This document shows positions 19,476-32,470 of a stretch of 64,000 bases of DNA, in pieces. Where the stretch lies: positions 12,870,501 through 12,934,500 of the forward strand of contig JARFJB010001166.1 in assembly GCA_036346205.1 (NCBI GenBank), given 5' to 3'. Each line of letters starts with the position of its first letter. Position 1 is the first letter of the stretch. Under the pieces are notes generated by a model that searched no databases, had not been told where the DNA came from, and was given only the letters and a program-made list of their open reading frames with translations. Made by a program: the position numbers and the translations under genes. This DNA comes from Vesta saturnalis (Eukaryota; Arthropoda; Insecta; Coleoptera; Lampyridae).

Positions 19476-20985
19476 TACGTAATAATTAAATTAAATGGTT
19501 AACCCCAGAGAGGGTGGGGAGAGTGGACACTCGAATAGGAAATCTTGACATAAGATCACTTCCTCCCAATTAACTAGAGGGCAGTAATAAGTAAAACATA
19601 ATAAAGTAACTAGATAGAATAAAATACCGCAATTGGCATCCATTTTGTGGCCAAAGTTAGGCGCCAACTTTACAAGAATCGTTCAACTTCCATGAAACTT
19701 TATTGTGAAAACGAACAAATTGTCACCTAATTGAAACAAACACCATGTATTTATTAAATGACATTTTTCATTGCAAGTGTCCGACTACTTTGGAGGACAC
19801 TTTAATTATATTTTTTGCATTCTCTACCTGACAGTGAAAAATCGCCTACATTTAACGAATATTTTTGTACAGTTATAAATAATATTATGACATTGTGGAA
19901 TGTTATTTAACAAAGCAGAGTTGTCTTGATAAGAACACACTATCTAAAAGATTTTTCTCATTAATGCTTCAATTTTATCTTTCCATCAATTCTTTTCGTT
20001 TCATATGCGTTTTCATAAAAAATGCAACTAACATAATAGTACTTTTATAGTATTCATTTGTAAAATATTGTGAAAACTTACTTCGCATATTCTAGAGTTA
20101 TCATTTATATCTTGTTTCCATATTAGATGCATCCAGATACTGCGTCGTTCCGCGTCTTTTCATGGAAAAAAAACATTAATATCCAAATTCAATAATTACC
20201 TGTAGGGAAGAGGAATAACCTTTCGCGTCGGCGACAAACACAACTTGTTATCTTTACTGTTTTAGCACAATTCCCAACTTCCAAAGCTTTCCACGTGCAC
20301 ACGTTCGCGACCAACAGAACGACTAATAAAATAATCAAACCAAAGTCAGTTCAGTTTGACAGCTTGGTGTTCCGTCGTTTGACGCGTTTCAAGTGCACGT
20401 CATATTCTCTGTCAGGCAGCCATGTTGTGGCCTGAAAATGTAGTTCTCTCTCTAGCACATTGTAACATGCATTTGCGGCACTTTGTTCTATCCAGTGACT
20501 TTAAAAAATAATAGATTACTGTAACTACACAATGGATACTTAGTTGTAAGATATGCAATTTAGTAATTTTTTGATTGGATGTTTGGTCGTATATGACGTT
20601 TACCATTATAGTGTTTGAAAGCTTTAATTGTCTTTTCTGTAAATTTGTTTAACATTATTTATAACTTTCGGTCGCGTTTTGTGTGGTTTAAATAGTGAAA
20701 TCGTTCTTATATTGTAATATTGCAATAATCGTGTTTTAAAAAGTTCCTGAAGTTTGAATTGTAATGCTCCCCTACTTTTGGGTGCTATATTTATATGCGC
20801 CTTCTGGTTTGGTAACAACGCTTTTATTTTGCCTCGGCTTTGCTCAATCGGGTTTATTTTATAAACGTGTAATTCGTAGAGTACTGGATGGGCTTAACAC
20901 TGTAACCTTAAATAAAATCGTAAAGCATTTTTAACACGTATATTAAACAAATATTTACAATAAATAAAATAAACGGTAACTAAAA
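19476..20985. other. Intergenic stretch, nothing recognised
   Basis: Short open frames (20412-20818 minus) have no family resemblance. No repeat shared with other parts of the window was noticed. Confidence 0.4.
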
Positions 20986-20989
20986 TAAT

Positions 20990-22255
20990 GTAAGAACTTG
21001 GTCCGGTCCTGGCGTCACTGGCGAAGTCGCTTCTGTGAACAAAGATAGTCTTTTAATCTATTCCTTACCTAAGAGGCAAAGTTTAGGTTACGGTCCATGT
21101 ACAGTGAGCGTTATCCTTGATACAGTGGTTGATCGAGCGCCAGCCAATGAACTCGAATCGTTGAGAAAATCGATATCGTGCTTAATGTTAGTAACTCTGG
21201 AGCGCTGAAGCAGGATGTCCTACCGTAAATAATACAGCGAATGCGTCTGCAAACGCGAGATCTCTGGACGGTCTTTCTAATTATAACCGGTTTAATGTAG
21301 CAATTAGATTATTTATCTAACTAAATTAATTACCGATCTCTATACTAAGTTTAATTATTTATAATTAATCAAGGGAACAAAATACTTATAAAACTACTCT
21401 AATAGGTTTACGTAAAGATAGAATAATCTACGTATCTCTAATTTATTTACAAACGTTCTCGCACCAGGTATTTACGATGGTTAGGTGGACTACAAATTTA
21501 TCTACAAATTTATACTACAGGTTGAGGTATTTTCTGCGATTCACAGACACTGTGTATGGTTATTGTGTTTGTCTGTAGGTAGTATGAGTTTGACAGATTT
21601 CAGTAATGCCAGAAGACGTAGGCGACGGCCTGTCTTTACTGGATATACTAAGAGAAAGTCGTAGTCTTTACAGCCCTGTAACAACCCTTCACCCTCAAGT
21701 CTTTACAAGATACGTCGGGGCTATGCGTTCCTCTAGGTGTACTTTGTGTGCAGTGACGATGATTACTTCGTGCTACTCTAGGTGTTAGTGATTTGTATTG
21801 GCGAGTTCCGTCGGGGCTACCCTGCGTTACTCTAGGTGTATGTGGTATAACTCCTGGAGGCTCAGCCAATTATTTACGGTCTGTAGTGTTTGAGTGTAAA
21901 TTGTTAGATTGTATAACTTTACAACTTACGTGTCATCAACAGCAGTACAGAATTGAACTTTAGGTTGCCTGCGTGCGTCGCGTTATCACCAGATCGCGAA
22001 GGACTCTTCGTCGGTGAACAACAGGTCGGTGCTTACATAACACATGGCACTGGTTTCTGAACGGCTTGACTTGAATCTACTAGATTCATCTTATATTATG
22101 CGTCGCGAGTTTATAAAGGTGCATCTGTGGGCGGTTTGCGTACCGTGGGGGATGCTTATGCGATTGGTTAAAATCGTTCTGACGTGCAGAAACTTACGGT
22201 TTCTTAGAAATACACGTCAGCGGTGATGAATAAATTATTTGTTGTGCAATATCGC
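20990..22255. repeat. GC-richer repeat unit A
   Basis: This island is clearly less AT-rich than its surroundings. It shares, in order, GCGAAGTCGCTTCTG-like, GAAAATCGATATC and, at the right end, TTGTTGTGCAAT with 25640-27400. It has short internal direct repeats around CTACTCTAGGTGT (21730-21840). No coding segment is recognised. It is probably a non-autonomous or decayed transposon of an unidentified family. Confidence 0.5.
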
Positions 22256-22582
22256 GTAAGCTTATGAAATCTTACATACAGGATGGTCCGCATCTAATTT
22301 ATTCTAAACACATATGTAAGGACGCTGGTTCTTTACAGAATAACATTCGTTTAACTACACTGTGATTCAATAAGCTGAAAATATGTTGTTAAAAATAACT
22401 ACCTTAATTAAGTAAGTTGCATTTGATATTTTCGCAAAAAGTTAATTTAACAGTACAGAATCAAAGGAAAATTGCACCTTTACATAAAAAAAAATTACAT
22501 TTTATTACTTTATTACATGTAAATTATAATTTTGAATAGGTATTGAAATAATAAAATTTCAAAATAAAAATAATTTCAAATT

Positions 22583-23221
22583 TGAATTTCGCGCCTGTGA
22601 AGAAAATACTTCCTCCCAAGTTATATGAGAGCGCTATTAAGTCTATCAATTTTAACATTGAGTGTTCACACTCTCACCCTCTCTGGTTGACCACCAAAAT
22701 GCCATTCAGACATTTAAGGATAACAAAACTTCGAAACCTGAAGGAAGTATATTTGGTTCACCCCGTAAAACAATAAACAACCCAGCACCTAGATCAACCA
22801 TCGACCCGAATTCTATGAGGAAATTAAACGTCATCGACCGATTCATAAAAATTATTTAATCGATAAGTTGATGGCTGAACATGGTCATTCTGTGGTAAGG
22901 CTGCCACCCTACCGTCCAGAGCTAAATTCAATTGAAAATATATGGGTTCAACTTAAAAATTATGTAGGGAGTAATAATATTACGTTTAAATTTGAAGATG
23001 TGTGGAAATTAGCAGAGAATAAATTTAAATCAATTGGTCGTGAAGAATGGGAAGCTGTGTGTAAACATACAGAAAAGACTGAACAAGAATATTTAGGAAA
23101 AGAAGGTTTTATTGATGAAGTCGAAGAGCTGATTTTTACTGTAAATACAGGTCAAAGTGATGAAGAAATTGATTACAGCAGTAGTGACAAAGACAGCGAC
23201 AGTGAATTAGATTCTAACTAA
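22583..23221 (+). pseudogene. DDE-type Tc1/IS630-like transposase, internally deleted
   Basis: The left piece (about 22700-22840) reads SIFGSPRKT, the N-terminal linker of a common insect DDE_3-type transposase. The frame then changes and the right piece (22868-23221) is the intact C-terminal catalytic end. It reads HSVVRLPPYRPELNSIENIW, carrying the last catalytic Glu, then NNITFK and a long acidic tail. The residues between, which hold the first two catalytic acids, are missing, so this is a deletion derivative. The sequence ACAGGATGGTCCG at 22279 could be its left terminus. No right terminus was identified. Confidence 0.8.
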
Positions 23222-25571
23222 TTAAACTTCTGTAGTTATTTATCTTTGTATGTTAATAAAATTACATTTTAAAATGTTTTATCAATTTGTGATTTATTTT
23301 ACATATTGGTATTAGAATTTGGAATACTTCTAAAAAATTTTTTCCGATCAAACTGCATCACTGCTGTGAAACGTAGAAGTTATTTCAACGTTTGTGTTCT
23401 GTCCTATTAGAAGTATTTCAAGTTGTAATATTATAATCACACTGAGTAGCTTCATTCAAGTTTTTATAATATACATTTACATCCATATTCTAAGAATTAT
23501 CGAACAAATAATTTTTCACATTTTCTAGTCAAAAGAATAAACTAATAGTGTGAACCGAATAAATACTTGTCGTATTTGTAATAACACCTTCTGACACATA
23601 TTTTAATGTAATGAGACTAATTGATTGATTCCTGTTGTTGGTTCTAAAAAATATAAATATTTAGACCTGCGATCAACGATGAGTTTTAAGAATTTACCTA
23701 TTCGATGATTGCTAAGATTAACAACCAAAAATCTTATAAGAAGTTATTCTTATTTTCTGTCTATCTGTTGGTGTAATTAAAAGTTTATAAAACGTTGAAC
23801 TTCATTTTTGCAAATCCTTGATAAAAACAGCTAACAACTAAAAAAATATCTTAACGCAAATATGAAATAGATAATCCAATACACACTTAAATTGAAATTG
23901 TTACAAATGATCATTTAATAAAATGTATTCAGTTACGATATCAATCGTTAAAAAATCTATAATTACTAAATTTATTCATTTGCCGTATATTTTTAGGATG
24001 GCATCTTTACTACCGAAGTTTCCCGATTACATCGTTTAAGTTTTTCAAATTGTAGAAAATCGCGCCGCGCATCTCGAGTGCTACGACGTTTTGTAACTAC
24101 TTCTAAAAGATAGTTTAATCAATAAGTTAAAAGCATACTTTTATAGGATAGTATTCAGATACAATTACACCAATATAAATAAATTGATTGAACCATAAAT
24201 AATTTTATGAAGGAACTCGGGTATGATACTAATACGATTATTGTTAATTAGAAATAATATTTTAAATGGTAGGTTTGAAAGATATTAACACATAGTCCAT
24301 ACAGTTAATTATTAACACACATTAAAAAACTTTAATTCTACTTCATACTAACGTACTTACCATTGGTTGACAACTTTGTAATGTTTCGATATCGATTTTC
24401 ATTAATAAATCATGGTGTTTTAACAATATATTTCAGCTATGTAATGTACCTACCCATAAAATTAAATATTTCTTTAATAAAAAAGAATTTAAGATGTGTA
24501 TATAAAACACAAACTTATTAGTGTTTATTTCAACTTAACATTGATTTTATTATTAACCTTTCCGTTTGATGGATATCGATAGTTAATCAAGAGATACCAC
24601 TTCTAAGAACCTTTACATTTGATTGCATATATAAAAATATTTTAATATGGATACAATTAATGTGGATACTTGCATCGAAATAGTTACACAGGTACTCAAT
24701 GTTCAAACTATCTCACGATTTTATTGAAGGATACATAAGTGCATGTTACTATGTTAAAACAATTATATCTTTAAATTCTAATAATTCATTTGATTCGTAT
24801 ATCCTACTTTACATAGTAATTAAAAATAATATTAAAAAAGATTACTAATCATACTCACAACTGTTATGAATTAATAAATTACTAACTGAACTGTATGTTC
24901 AAATTTTTGGAGATGTTTCTATAAGCTAGAAACAAATACATAGTAGTTTCAATTATAAATTTATAAGAATAAAAAATAATATCATCATAATTGTTTTGTA
25001 CTTGGATTAAATAAATATGTTTATTGATTGTGAAAGTACTTTACAGATAGGTTATGTGTGACAATAATAACAAATGTAACATTCATACTGAAAACATGAT
25101 GTTCTTTTCGAAATGTTTAAGTAGTGGTAACGTTTACAACAGCGCAAATGTAAATATTGTAATTCCAATAAAATTTATAAATCATTTATCTTTTTTGGAT
25201 ATTTTTAATGGTGTATTTTAAATTATACAATCTTAACGTTTCGATAACACTTACAGTTATCTTCGTCAGTAGTAATATCTGTTAAAATTGTTGAAGATGT
25301 TGCAAACAAATTTGACAAAATTGTTTACATCTTTATTGGCCGCATGGAATTTGGGCTACAATTGCTATTGGTATATATAAATTTTGAGCGATTGTAAGGT
25401 CCTTTCTTACAATTTTTTATATTTGCCGCGGCTAAACTGCAATCGGTCTTTGTATTTAAACTAAAGAGGGGTGTGGGTTCGTCGGTATCTTTAATCTTAG
25501 CTCTACACTGTGCACATAAAATAATTAAAAATAGAATGGTTTAAAATAATATATTTTCCTATATTTACAAA

Positions 25572-25574
<3 letters not shown>
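23222..25574. other. AT-rich stretch, nothing recognised
   Basis: No coding frame over 60 codons, no repeat recognised and no RNA gene seen. Confidence 0.5.

Positions 25575-25624
<50 letters not shown>
25575..25624. repeat. (TA)n microsatellite
   Basis: A pure run of TA dinucleotides lies just left of GC-richer unit B. Confidence 0.95.
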
Positions 25625-25625
<1 letters not shown>

Positions 25626-25639
25626 CTTATTCTAAATCA

Positions 25640-27400
25640 ACTAACCTAAACGTAATAATAACAAACAACTGGACGTTCTGATGGAGACGGCGGCGTCGGG
25701 GGCGTCCTTCCTTCCACTCGCTCAATGCGACAGCTTATTCTTGTCGAAGTCGCTTCTGGAAAATAGATTTTAATGCTCCTAGTTACACTCAATAATGACC
25801 GTAATATTTGAATGATTATTAACGTAATGTTTAATTAATTATTTAGGCTGGATACGGCCCTGTCTATAAAAGAAAAGAATTTATAAACAAACTACTGGTT
25901 ATTCAAAACAAGGGTTGCGCGAATCTAGGTCACTAGTGAAAATCGATATCCCGAGTTCACTTGTGGTACGCATGACGGTTGTACCGGTCTAAGTGCGTGC
26001 GGCTCTTTACCTTTAGTAATTTCTGGAAGACGGACAAGCGCGTATGCTTCGTGGAGCAATTTACTTTCGCGATGTATTATGCTTGAAAATATGACTTCTT
26101 CAGAGGTTTACTTTTGCATTAAATTTAGACTAGGCGGATTATACACGTTTTGGTTGTATAATATATTCGCACGTTATCTACTGGGCGGTAATTTTATGGT
26201 GGTGATTTCTTCTATGTCAATGAAAGAAATCTCACGTAGATACAATCGACGTTACTTAATGGTATACACACAAAACGCGTATTTATTAAAGGCGGTTTTT
26301 ATACTTGCGGAATAAGCTGGTGGAAAACAATGAATTGATTGCTTTCTGGAAATTCGTTTACTAAGCGCGTGGGTATCGGGGGACGGTTTCCTTCTACTAC
26401 AGGTCTTTGACGGATACTCTTCGGTTAATTCGATTTGTGATTACAGCACTTCGGTCTTTCTCCAGCGAGCTGGTGAATTCAGGTGTTTAGAATGTAAGTG
26501 AGCGTAACTGATGAAAGCTGTAGGTCTATACAGTCCTACTTAGCTCTCGTTGGTATATGTTAGCGTGGTGGGTGTATACTCCCGACTACCACGTGGCTTT
26601 TGCCCGTAGCGCTCTGGGGGCTTTTGTGTGTGCTGGTGTTTATTATCTCCCGACTACCTCGTGGCTTTTGCCCGTGGCTGTCTGGGGGTTGATGTGTGTT
26701 TGCGCTTGTGTCTACTCCCGACTGCTCCGGGACCTAGCCCGTCGCTCTCTGGGGGTTTGGTGTTTGTGTTTATGTTGGTATTCTGAGTTACTCTACAGAC
26801 TTACGTGTCGTTAATCACAAAGATCGAGGATAGCTTTCGATTTACAAAAGGTTCGCGATGCGCGTTCGGCAAATTCAAAGAGCTAAACTCGCGGTGGCTA
26901 TCACTAGGTCTGCGGCGATTTACTTTCAAACGACCGTCACGTGCAGGTTTTCTGGAATCGGAGTTAGTCAAACGGACTAACTAATACAGGAGCTGGTGAA
27001 ACCAACTAACTACTTCTCGGCGGCGGGATGCGTTCAAGTGGCGCGACGGAACTCTTCTACGGCGGCTGGTCGGTTACGGTTACGGCTATACTTCTCGGCG
27101 GCGGGATGCGTTTACGGGGCGCGTTTTTAAATACCGATAGATAGAGATCTACAGATAGATATAATACTATTAATTCTTCTTAAGGTGCCCGACGCGGTTT
27201 TTATAGAGGACCCTCAGTAGGCGGTGGCGGCTTCTGTTTGGGGGAATCCTATTTGTAATTGGCGGAGATTACTCTGACGTATAAAACTTTCGATGTTTTA
27301 TGAAATCTACGTTGGAGTGGAAACAGATTAATTATTGTTGTGCAATCAAACGAAATAATGAGCAATATATGTAAGTGACTGAGTAATACGGAATACTAAG
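25640..27400. repeat. GC-richer repeat unit B, with tandem arrays
   Basis: Related to 20990-22255 through several blocks in the same order (CGAAGTCGCTTCTG, AAAATCGATATC, TTGTTGTGCAAT at the right). It contains a 68-bp tandem array (26576-26775) and a direct repeat of TTCTCGGCGGCGGGATGCGT at 27013 and 27093. The open frames inside have no family resemblance. Probably a second copy of the same unidentified element. Confidence 0.5.
26576..26775. repeat. 68-bp tandem repeat, three copies
   Basis: CCCGACT(A/G)CC...TGGCTTTTGCCCGT...CTCTGGGGG recurs with spacing of exactly 68 bp (CCC at 26581, 26649 and 26717). Divergence is moderate, mostly in the third unit. Confidence 0.9.
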
Positions 27401-29440
27401 AAATATTAGATTAAGTTTTGCAGGTGTTTGAATACTAAGAAAGCTTACATCATTTCTTTTACGAGGGCTGATTGTAAAATAATTAATTAATTAAAAAAAT
27501 TTTGAAGTAATGACTTGCGGTTCGTTACACGATTGCGAGAGGGTTGAGGTTAGAAGAGTCAAATTTGTTTAAAACCCAAAATGGTTGTAAAAGACCTAAA
27601 GATGATAAGAACAGTTCAGAGCGATTTGGTATTGCTCATTATATAGCCCGCTTTTGATTTAAGATCAATTCAAAAGTTGTATTGTGTTTCAAGCTCATAG
27701 TAGAACCCGTCTAACTTGAGTTTGAACATTCGCTCCATTCTAGGTTCGAGTTTTGGGCATGCGTTTTTTGACAGATTCTTCATCTAGTTGTCCCAAAGAA
27801 CCTATATTTTAAATTCCAGCGTCCAGATGTGCGAAATAATATCTCGAAAAGTGGAGGGGATTAGTGCTTCATCTCGATCTACATTGGTGCAAAGTTTCGA
27901 AAAAATCGGTCGGTAATCAACGAAATTATTGAGAGATGCGCGAAGTCATCCTCAGATTCGATGCGCGTGAAAAAAGAAGAACCCTCCCACACCTTCACAT
28001 GTGGGTTCCATTAACCCGAATTGGATGGTAACGTCGTGACGTCTCCGACCCTCCCCTCTCCTTTGTCACCGGTCGCGAACTCACCACGGGACCTCGACTC
28101 TCACGTCGGGCTGTCGGCGAATGTTTCTTTCCATCCTCGCAAACGCGACCGAGGCAATCTGGATAGGGGGGACGCGGCAGCCGAATGCGAATTATCCTGT
28201 CTGTACGGTACCCGGCACGTTTCTTATCTCGTAAAACTCCGTTCGTGTGAAAAATTTTATAAAAATTGGGTCTTATTCCGAGTTTGAGAGTTTATTTTAT
28301 TGTGTCTATTTAATGAACTAACCAGTCTCACAGTACTTTTTCTCTGTGTGGTATATCAACTGGATACTTAAAAGAGTCCTTTAATGGTTTAGGTAGACCA
28401 TCTCCTACTATAAAACATCTGGCAAACCTAGTTACCAAGATCCTGAATCGGAATCTAAGATAACCACTCTAGGTTGTCAACCTATTTTTTCTTAGTTCCT
28501 AGGAAGTTCTGTAAACTCCCAGTTTATCAATTTGTGATTACTTTTCGAGCTTTTTTCTGGTGTACTAAGCACCAGATAGCTTTATGCCTTTGTGTGATAT
28601 TCTAAAATATACAAAACATTATAAACAAAGTATTTTAATGCTCAGTCACTAGCTAAATTATGTGTAACTCTTACTTCACTTCGCACCCTAAATACAAGAG
28701 ATAAGAGTACGATTTCAACTGTAGAACCAGTACGTGAACCATTGTTACGCGCACAAAGGAACTGATTCCCAAAACTAGATGGTGTGCCGTAACCCCTAAT
28801 AAGATAACCGGAAGCTCAGTAGTTTCGGGAAAGCACTGAGATCCGTGGGCGTGTGGGTGGCGTAGAAATTTACAAATTTTAAAAAAAGGGCACTACTTGG
28901 TTTGTCCTTGTATCGCCTTCAAACCAAGAAACGGACTAAAATGCACTAAGAACTACGGTACAATTAAAATAAAAGTCTACAGTGAAAGACAATACTGGTG
29001 GTATAACACAATTCTTTATTGCTTAACGCAAACCAACCCCCCAAACAAACAAAACACTTTTAATATCTCTTAACCCAAAATTGATAAACGTACTTATAAC
29101 TTTAAATTTTACAGTAATTATAACACAACCAATATACGGTGAAAGAGGGTAGCTAAACTGCTAGTAGGCATAAACCTTACATAAAATAATACACAAAATA
29201 AAAAAAAAACTTTATAGCAAAACGTTTATAAAACCAGATCGTTACAACAGTAAACCAGTTACCATTTATAGTGCTAAACCGAAAATCATAATACAATAAA
29301 AAAAAATTGGAACAGAACCAAATATTTCAGCACTGCCAGACATCCAGCGTTGAACCGGGAAGCTAGAAAAAACACAACAATAGAATGAGAGGAGCTGAGG
29401 ACAAAATGGAGTGGGGGTAAGCCACGCTCACGTGACCGTG
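27401..29440. other. Intergenic stretch with one GC-richer segment, no gene recognised
   Basis: The segment 27980-28240 is GC-rich and carries an 88-codon frame, but this has no start context or family resemblance and is probably transposon debris. The rest is AT-rich. Confidence 0.4.
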
Positions 29441-29454
29441 CCAATTTCTCACCC

Positions 29455-29720
29455 TATCTTGACGGCTTCTTTTCGGGGGCCTTTTTCAACCCCTAGACGG
29501 AATTTTCAACCCTTGATAGTATTTTTACCCCTAATTACTGACCCTTTGGCTGGGGGTCGTTTTCTTTTCAGGGGCAATTTTCAACCCCTTGAGGGAATTT
29601 TTAGCCCTTGACGGTATTCTCACCCGCTAATTAAGGCCTTTTTGGCAGTCCACCCGTGTTTAGGGTGCGGAGACGGTTACGTGACATTTTCACCCCTAAT
29701 TAAGACCTCAACCCCTGGAG
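29455..29720. repeat. Dispersed repeat with TTTTCAACCCCT-type units
   Basis: Inverted relative to 16560-16760: GGCTTCTTTTCGGGGGCC, GGAATTTTCAACCC and related blocks occur in both. Internally it repeats CAACCC(C/T)T(T/A)G at intervals of about 30-90 bp. It truncates the 3' end of the LINE to its right. Confidence 0.6.
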
Positions 29721-30805
29721 GGTAGGCAAAGGAATAATAAATTTGGGTATCATCTACATAAAGATGATGTTTACAATGCTTTAAACTAGAAAACAAATTA
29801 AAAGTATAAACTGTGTACAATAGTGGACCCAAAATAGAACCTTGTGGTACACCTTCACATAACATTAAAGAACCTGATTCTACTCCATTGAGCACCACTT
29901 TTTGTTTTCTATAAATACTTAAGTATTCTCATATTAGTACTACTGTACTATTGTTAAATCCAATATGTCCTAGTACTTACAACAGTAAATTATCACATCA
30001 TATCAAACGCCTTGGAATAGTCGGCATGATTAGAACTGTTAGGTTACCTTTATCTAACTCAGTAATTATGTCGTGAACTATACCGCAGGTTGCTATAGCA
30101 CAACTCTATCCTGATTGTGTCTTTGGTAGAATATTATTTAAATTTAAAAAGGGTCTCAGTTGACTCTTTCGAGGACGTTTTCAAGTATTTTAGATAATGC
30201 GATTTGAAAGGTGCATGTATGTCCTGTAAACTCAAAATTATCAAATAAATGTAACTATATCAAATAACTTAAAATCTCGATAAGTTTTGTAAATTACTGG
30301 TTTCTTAACATGTTCCATGTAATTTTACAGGATAATAGGGTATGATCAGTTACAGAGTGCATGTCCATTTCCAGTTTCCACAACGTCACAGTCACTTCTA
30401 GTTATATATTCTATTAAAGTGGAACTAGAAATAGTAACCCGGGCAAGGTTCGGTTATAATTTGTTTTAGATCCAAGAATCTTAAATTCGAAAACAAGTTT
30501 ACACACCTATAGTTACTACAATCTAAATAATTGATGTTAAAGCCACCAAGCCAAATCGCTATAGGTACACATATCTGTAAGTGTAAAGCGTTTAGAAACA
30601 ATGAACCAGAGAATTTCGGAGTTTTGTAAACTACTACAATCACCGCTTTTCTATGAATAACAAGTCTTACCCACAGATCTTCTATTTGATCCGGTATTTC
30701 TTTTTTGATGTTTTTAAACCGTAAATTTTTATTTGTACGTAAAAAGACTGACACCACCGCCTCTACTGTCGTGGTCTGCCCTTGTAATATTGTAGCCATC
30801 AACAT
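29677..30805 (-). pseudogene. LINE ORF2 (endonuclease and reverse transcriptase), Jockey/CR1-like, decayed
   Basis: Reading leftward, an APE-type endonuclease domain lies at 30805-30425 (AVVSVFLRTN, then IEDLWVRLVIHRKAVIVVV, then GGFNINYLDCSN). Linker pieces follow, then reverse transcriptase from about 30330 to 29677 with EGVPQGSILGPLLYTVY and the active-site box YVDD, where the usual sequence is YADD. Many stops and small deletions lie between. Together with ORF1 at 31388-31966 it forms one minus-strand element cut at its 3' end by the dispersed repeat near 29700. Confidence 0.85.
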
Positions 30806-31387
30806 GAATAAAACTATTTGATATATTAGGTTTCAACCGTTTCTCAGAAATATCTAAAGCATCATATGGTGAAACCTGTAGCATTTGTTTAAAATCAATA
30901 AACGGGATACCATATCCACCTTAAATAAGAGTTAAAAGCTTAATAATTAGATTAGCTAATATACTGGCTTATAAAATTTTAAATTTTAGTTTACAAATTA
31001 TATACATTTTTTTTAAATCTACTAAAAAAAGGTATTAAAAATAGTACGATGAAAAGGTACAAAATTACGCTATGTAGAATATCAGAGTTTGACTATTGTC
31101 AAACTATTATTTTATAACATAGTTTGACCATTATATAACTTAGTGTAGTTGTAATAGATTACAATTAAAGTAGTAACTTGTATACAGCAGAAAATAAATT
31201 TTTATTATTTTTTTGTTTCACGATATTTAACCTAAGTAATTAATATTTAAATGTTATTAAACAAAACTTATATTGTGATTAACTTAGAGAACAAAAGTTG
31301 AATTATTCTTAAATCTAAATTGGATACTAGTAAAATTAAAATAATAATTAATTGATTTTTTGAAGAAAAAAATAAATATAATAAATA

Positions 31388-31966
31388 TTATGTGCGAATA
31401 TTGTGGTAAATCATATTATGCGGGTCAATCAGTTTTAATAAATGATTTTCAGAACGGATAATATCCTTCTGGCCACCACTTTTAACAAAAATAAGTCCAT
31501 CAAACAAACTCAGCCGTGATTTTGTTAAATCTTCTGTACCTTTCAGAAGCTTTTTATTTTGAAGTACAATACTTCGGTGACGATAACTAACAAATTTGAG
31601 AATTATATGTCGACCTCGATTTGCATCGCGATCAACTCGGTGTGCTCTAACAATACAATTAATATCCATACTTAAGTTTAGTTTATTTTTAAACAGATTT
31701 GTCAATATTGCATCAATATTGTTTGTTGGTTATTGCTTATTTCCAAACACTCAAATATTATTCCGTGTGGTGTACTGCTGCAAATCTTCAAAATTGCTCT
31801 TAATTATCTGATTTTCTTGCATTTTTAAAATTGACACTTCTGTCTTTAAGGAATTTATCAACTCAGCTTGTTCTTCGCAGGTCTTCTTCAAATTATCGTT
31901 TATGATAGTTGCAACATTTTTAGCAATTGTCTTTAGAAAACCTTTATCGTTGCACACAACATTCAT
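31388..31966 (-). pseudogene. LINE ORF1 protein (coiled coil + RNA-binding), one break
   Basis: The first piece (31966-31751) is a coiled-coil-like segment rich in Lys, Glu, Ile and Asn (LKKTCEEQAELINSLKTEV). The second (31705-31388) reads RAHRVDRDANRGRHIILKF and SLFDGLIFVKSGGQKDIIRS, typical of the RNA-binding domain of ORF1 proteins in Jockey/CR1/L1-type LINEs. A frameshift separates them near 31710-31750. The product would bind the element's RNA. It lies downstream of the zinc finger gene on the same strand. Confidence 0.8.
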
Positions 31967-32099
31967 ATGGAATTCTCCATAAGACTTTGAATGTCCTGAA
32001 TTTGTGATTACGTTAAGACCATTGTAGACAAACAGATTAGAAATACTAAAAGAAACATTGATAAAAATAATTTCACACCAAAGTGCTTCACATATAATT

Positions 32100-32470
32100 C
32101 GCAGAACTTATGCACATCTTTACTCACTCACATTTATTATAGATATATATTTGTTGCATAGTCATATTGACCACATATTTGAAATTAGCATTTAAAGTGT
32201 GAATTAGCTGATAACTTTTAAATAGCTTTTCGTTTTGCTGAATAATCACATTGATCACATTTATAGTTAGTAATTGAAGTATGAATTATAGATGTCTTTC
32301 TGAACTCCTTCCAGATTGTCAAATAGTCACATTGATCACCTAGAATTTGAATCATGAATTAATTCATGTTGTATAAAGTTGCCCTTTCCTTTTTGTTGAA
32401 TACCCACAATCATTGAATTTTTGAATTTTAGTTAATATTATATTTGTGGTGTGAAGTAATTGATGATTTT
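32100..32470 (-). pseudogene. Degenerate C2H2 finger tail of zinc finger gene 2
   Basis: Finger-type words (matching YKCDQCDYST and HQLIHT in other frames) continue beyond the stop of gene 2, interrupted by frameshifts, up to the LINE ORF1 5' region. Confidence 0.7.

Noticed and set aside
28021..28287. GC-rich 88-codon frame
   Set aside because: There is no start context, domain or neighbour support; GC-rich debris tends to lack stops.
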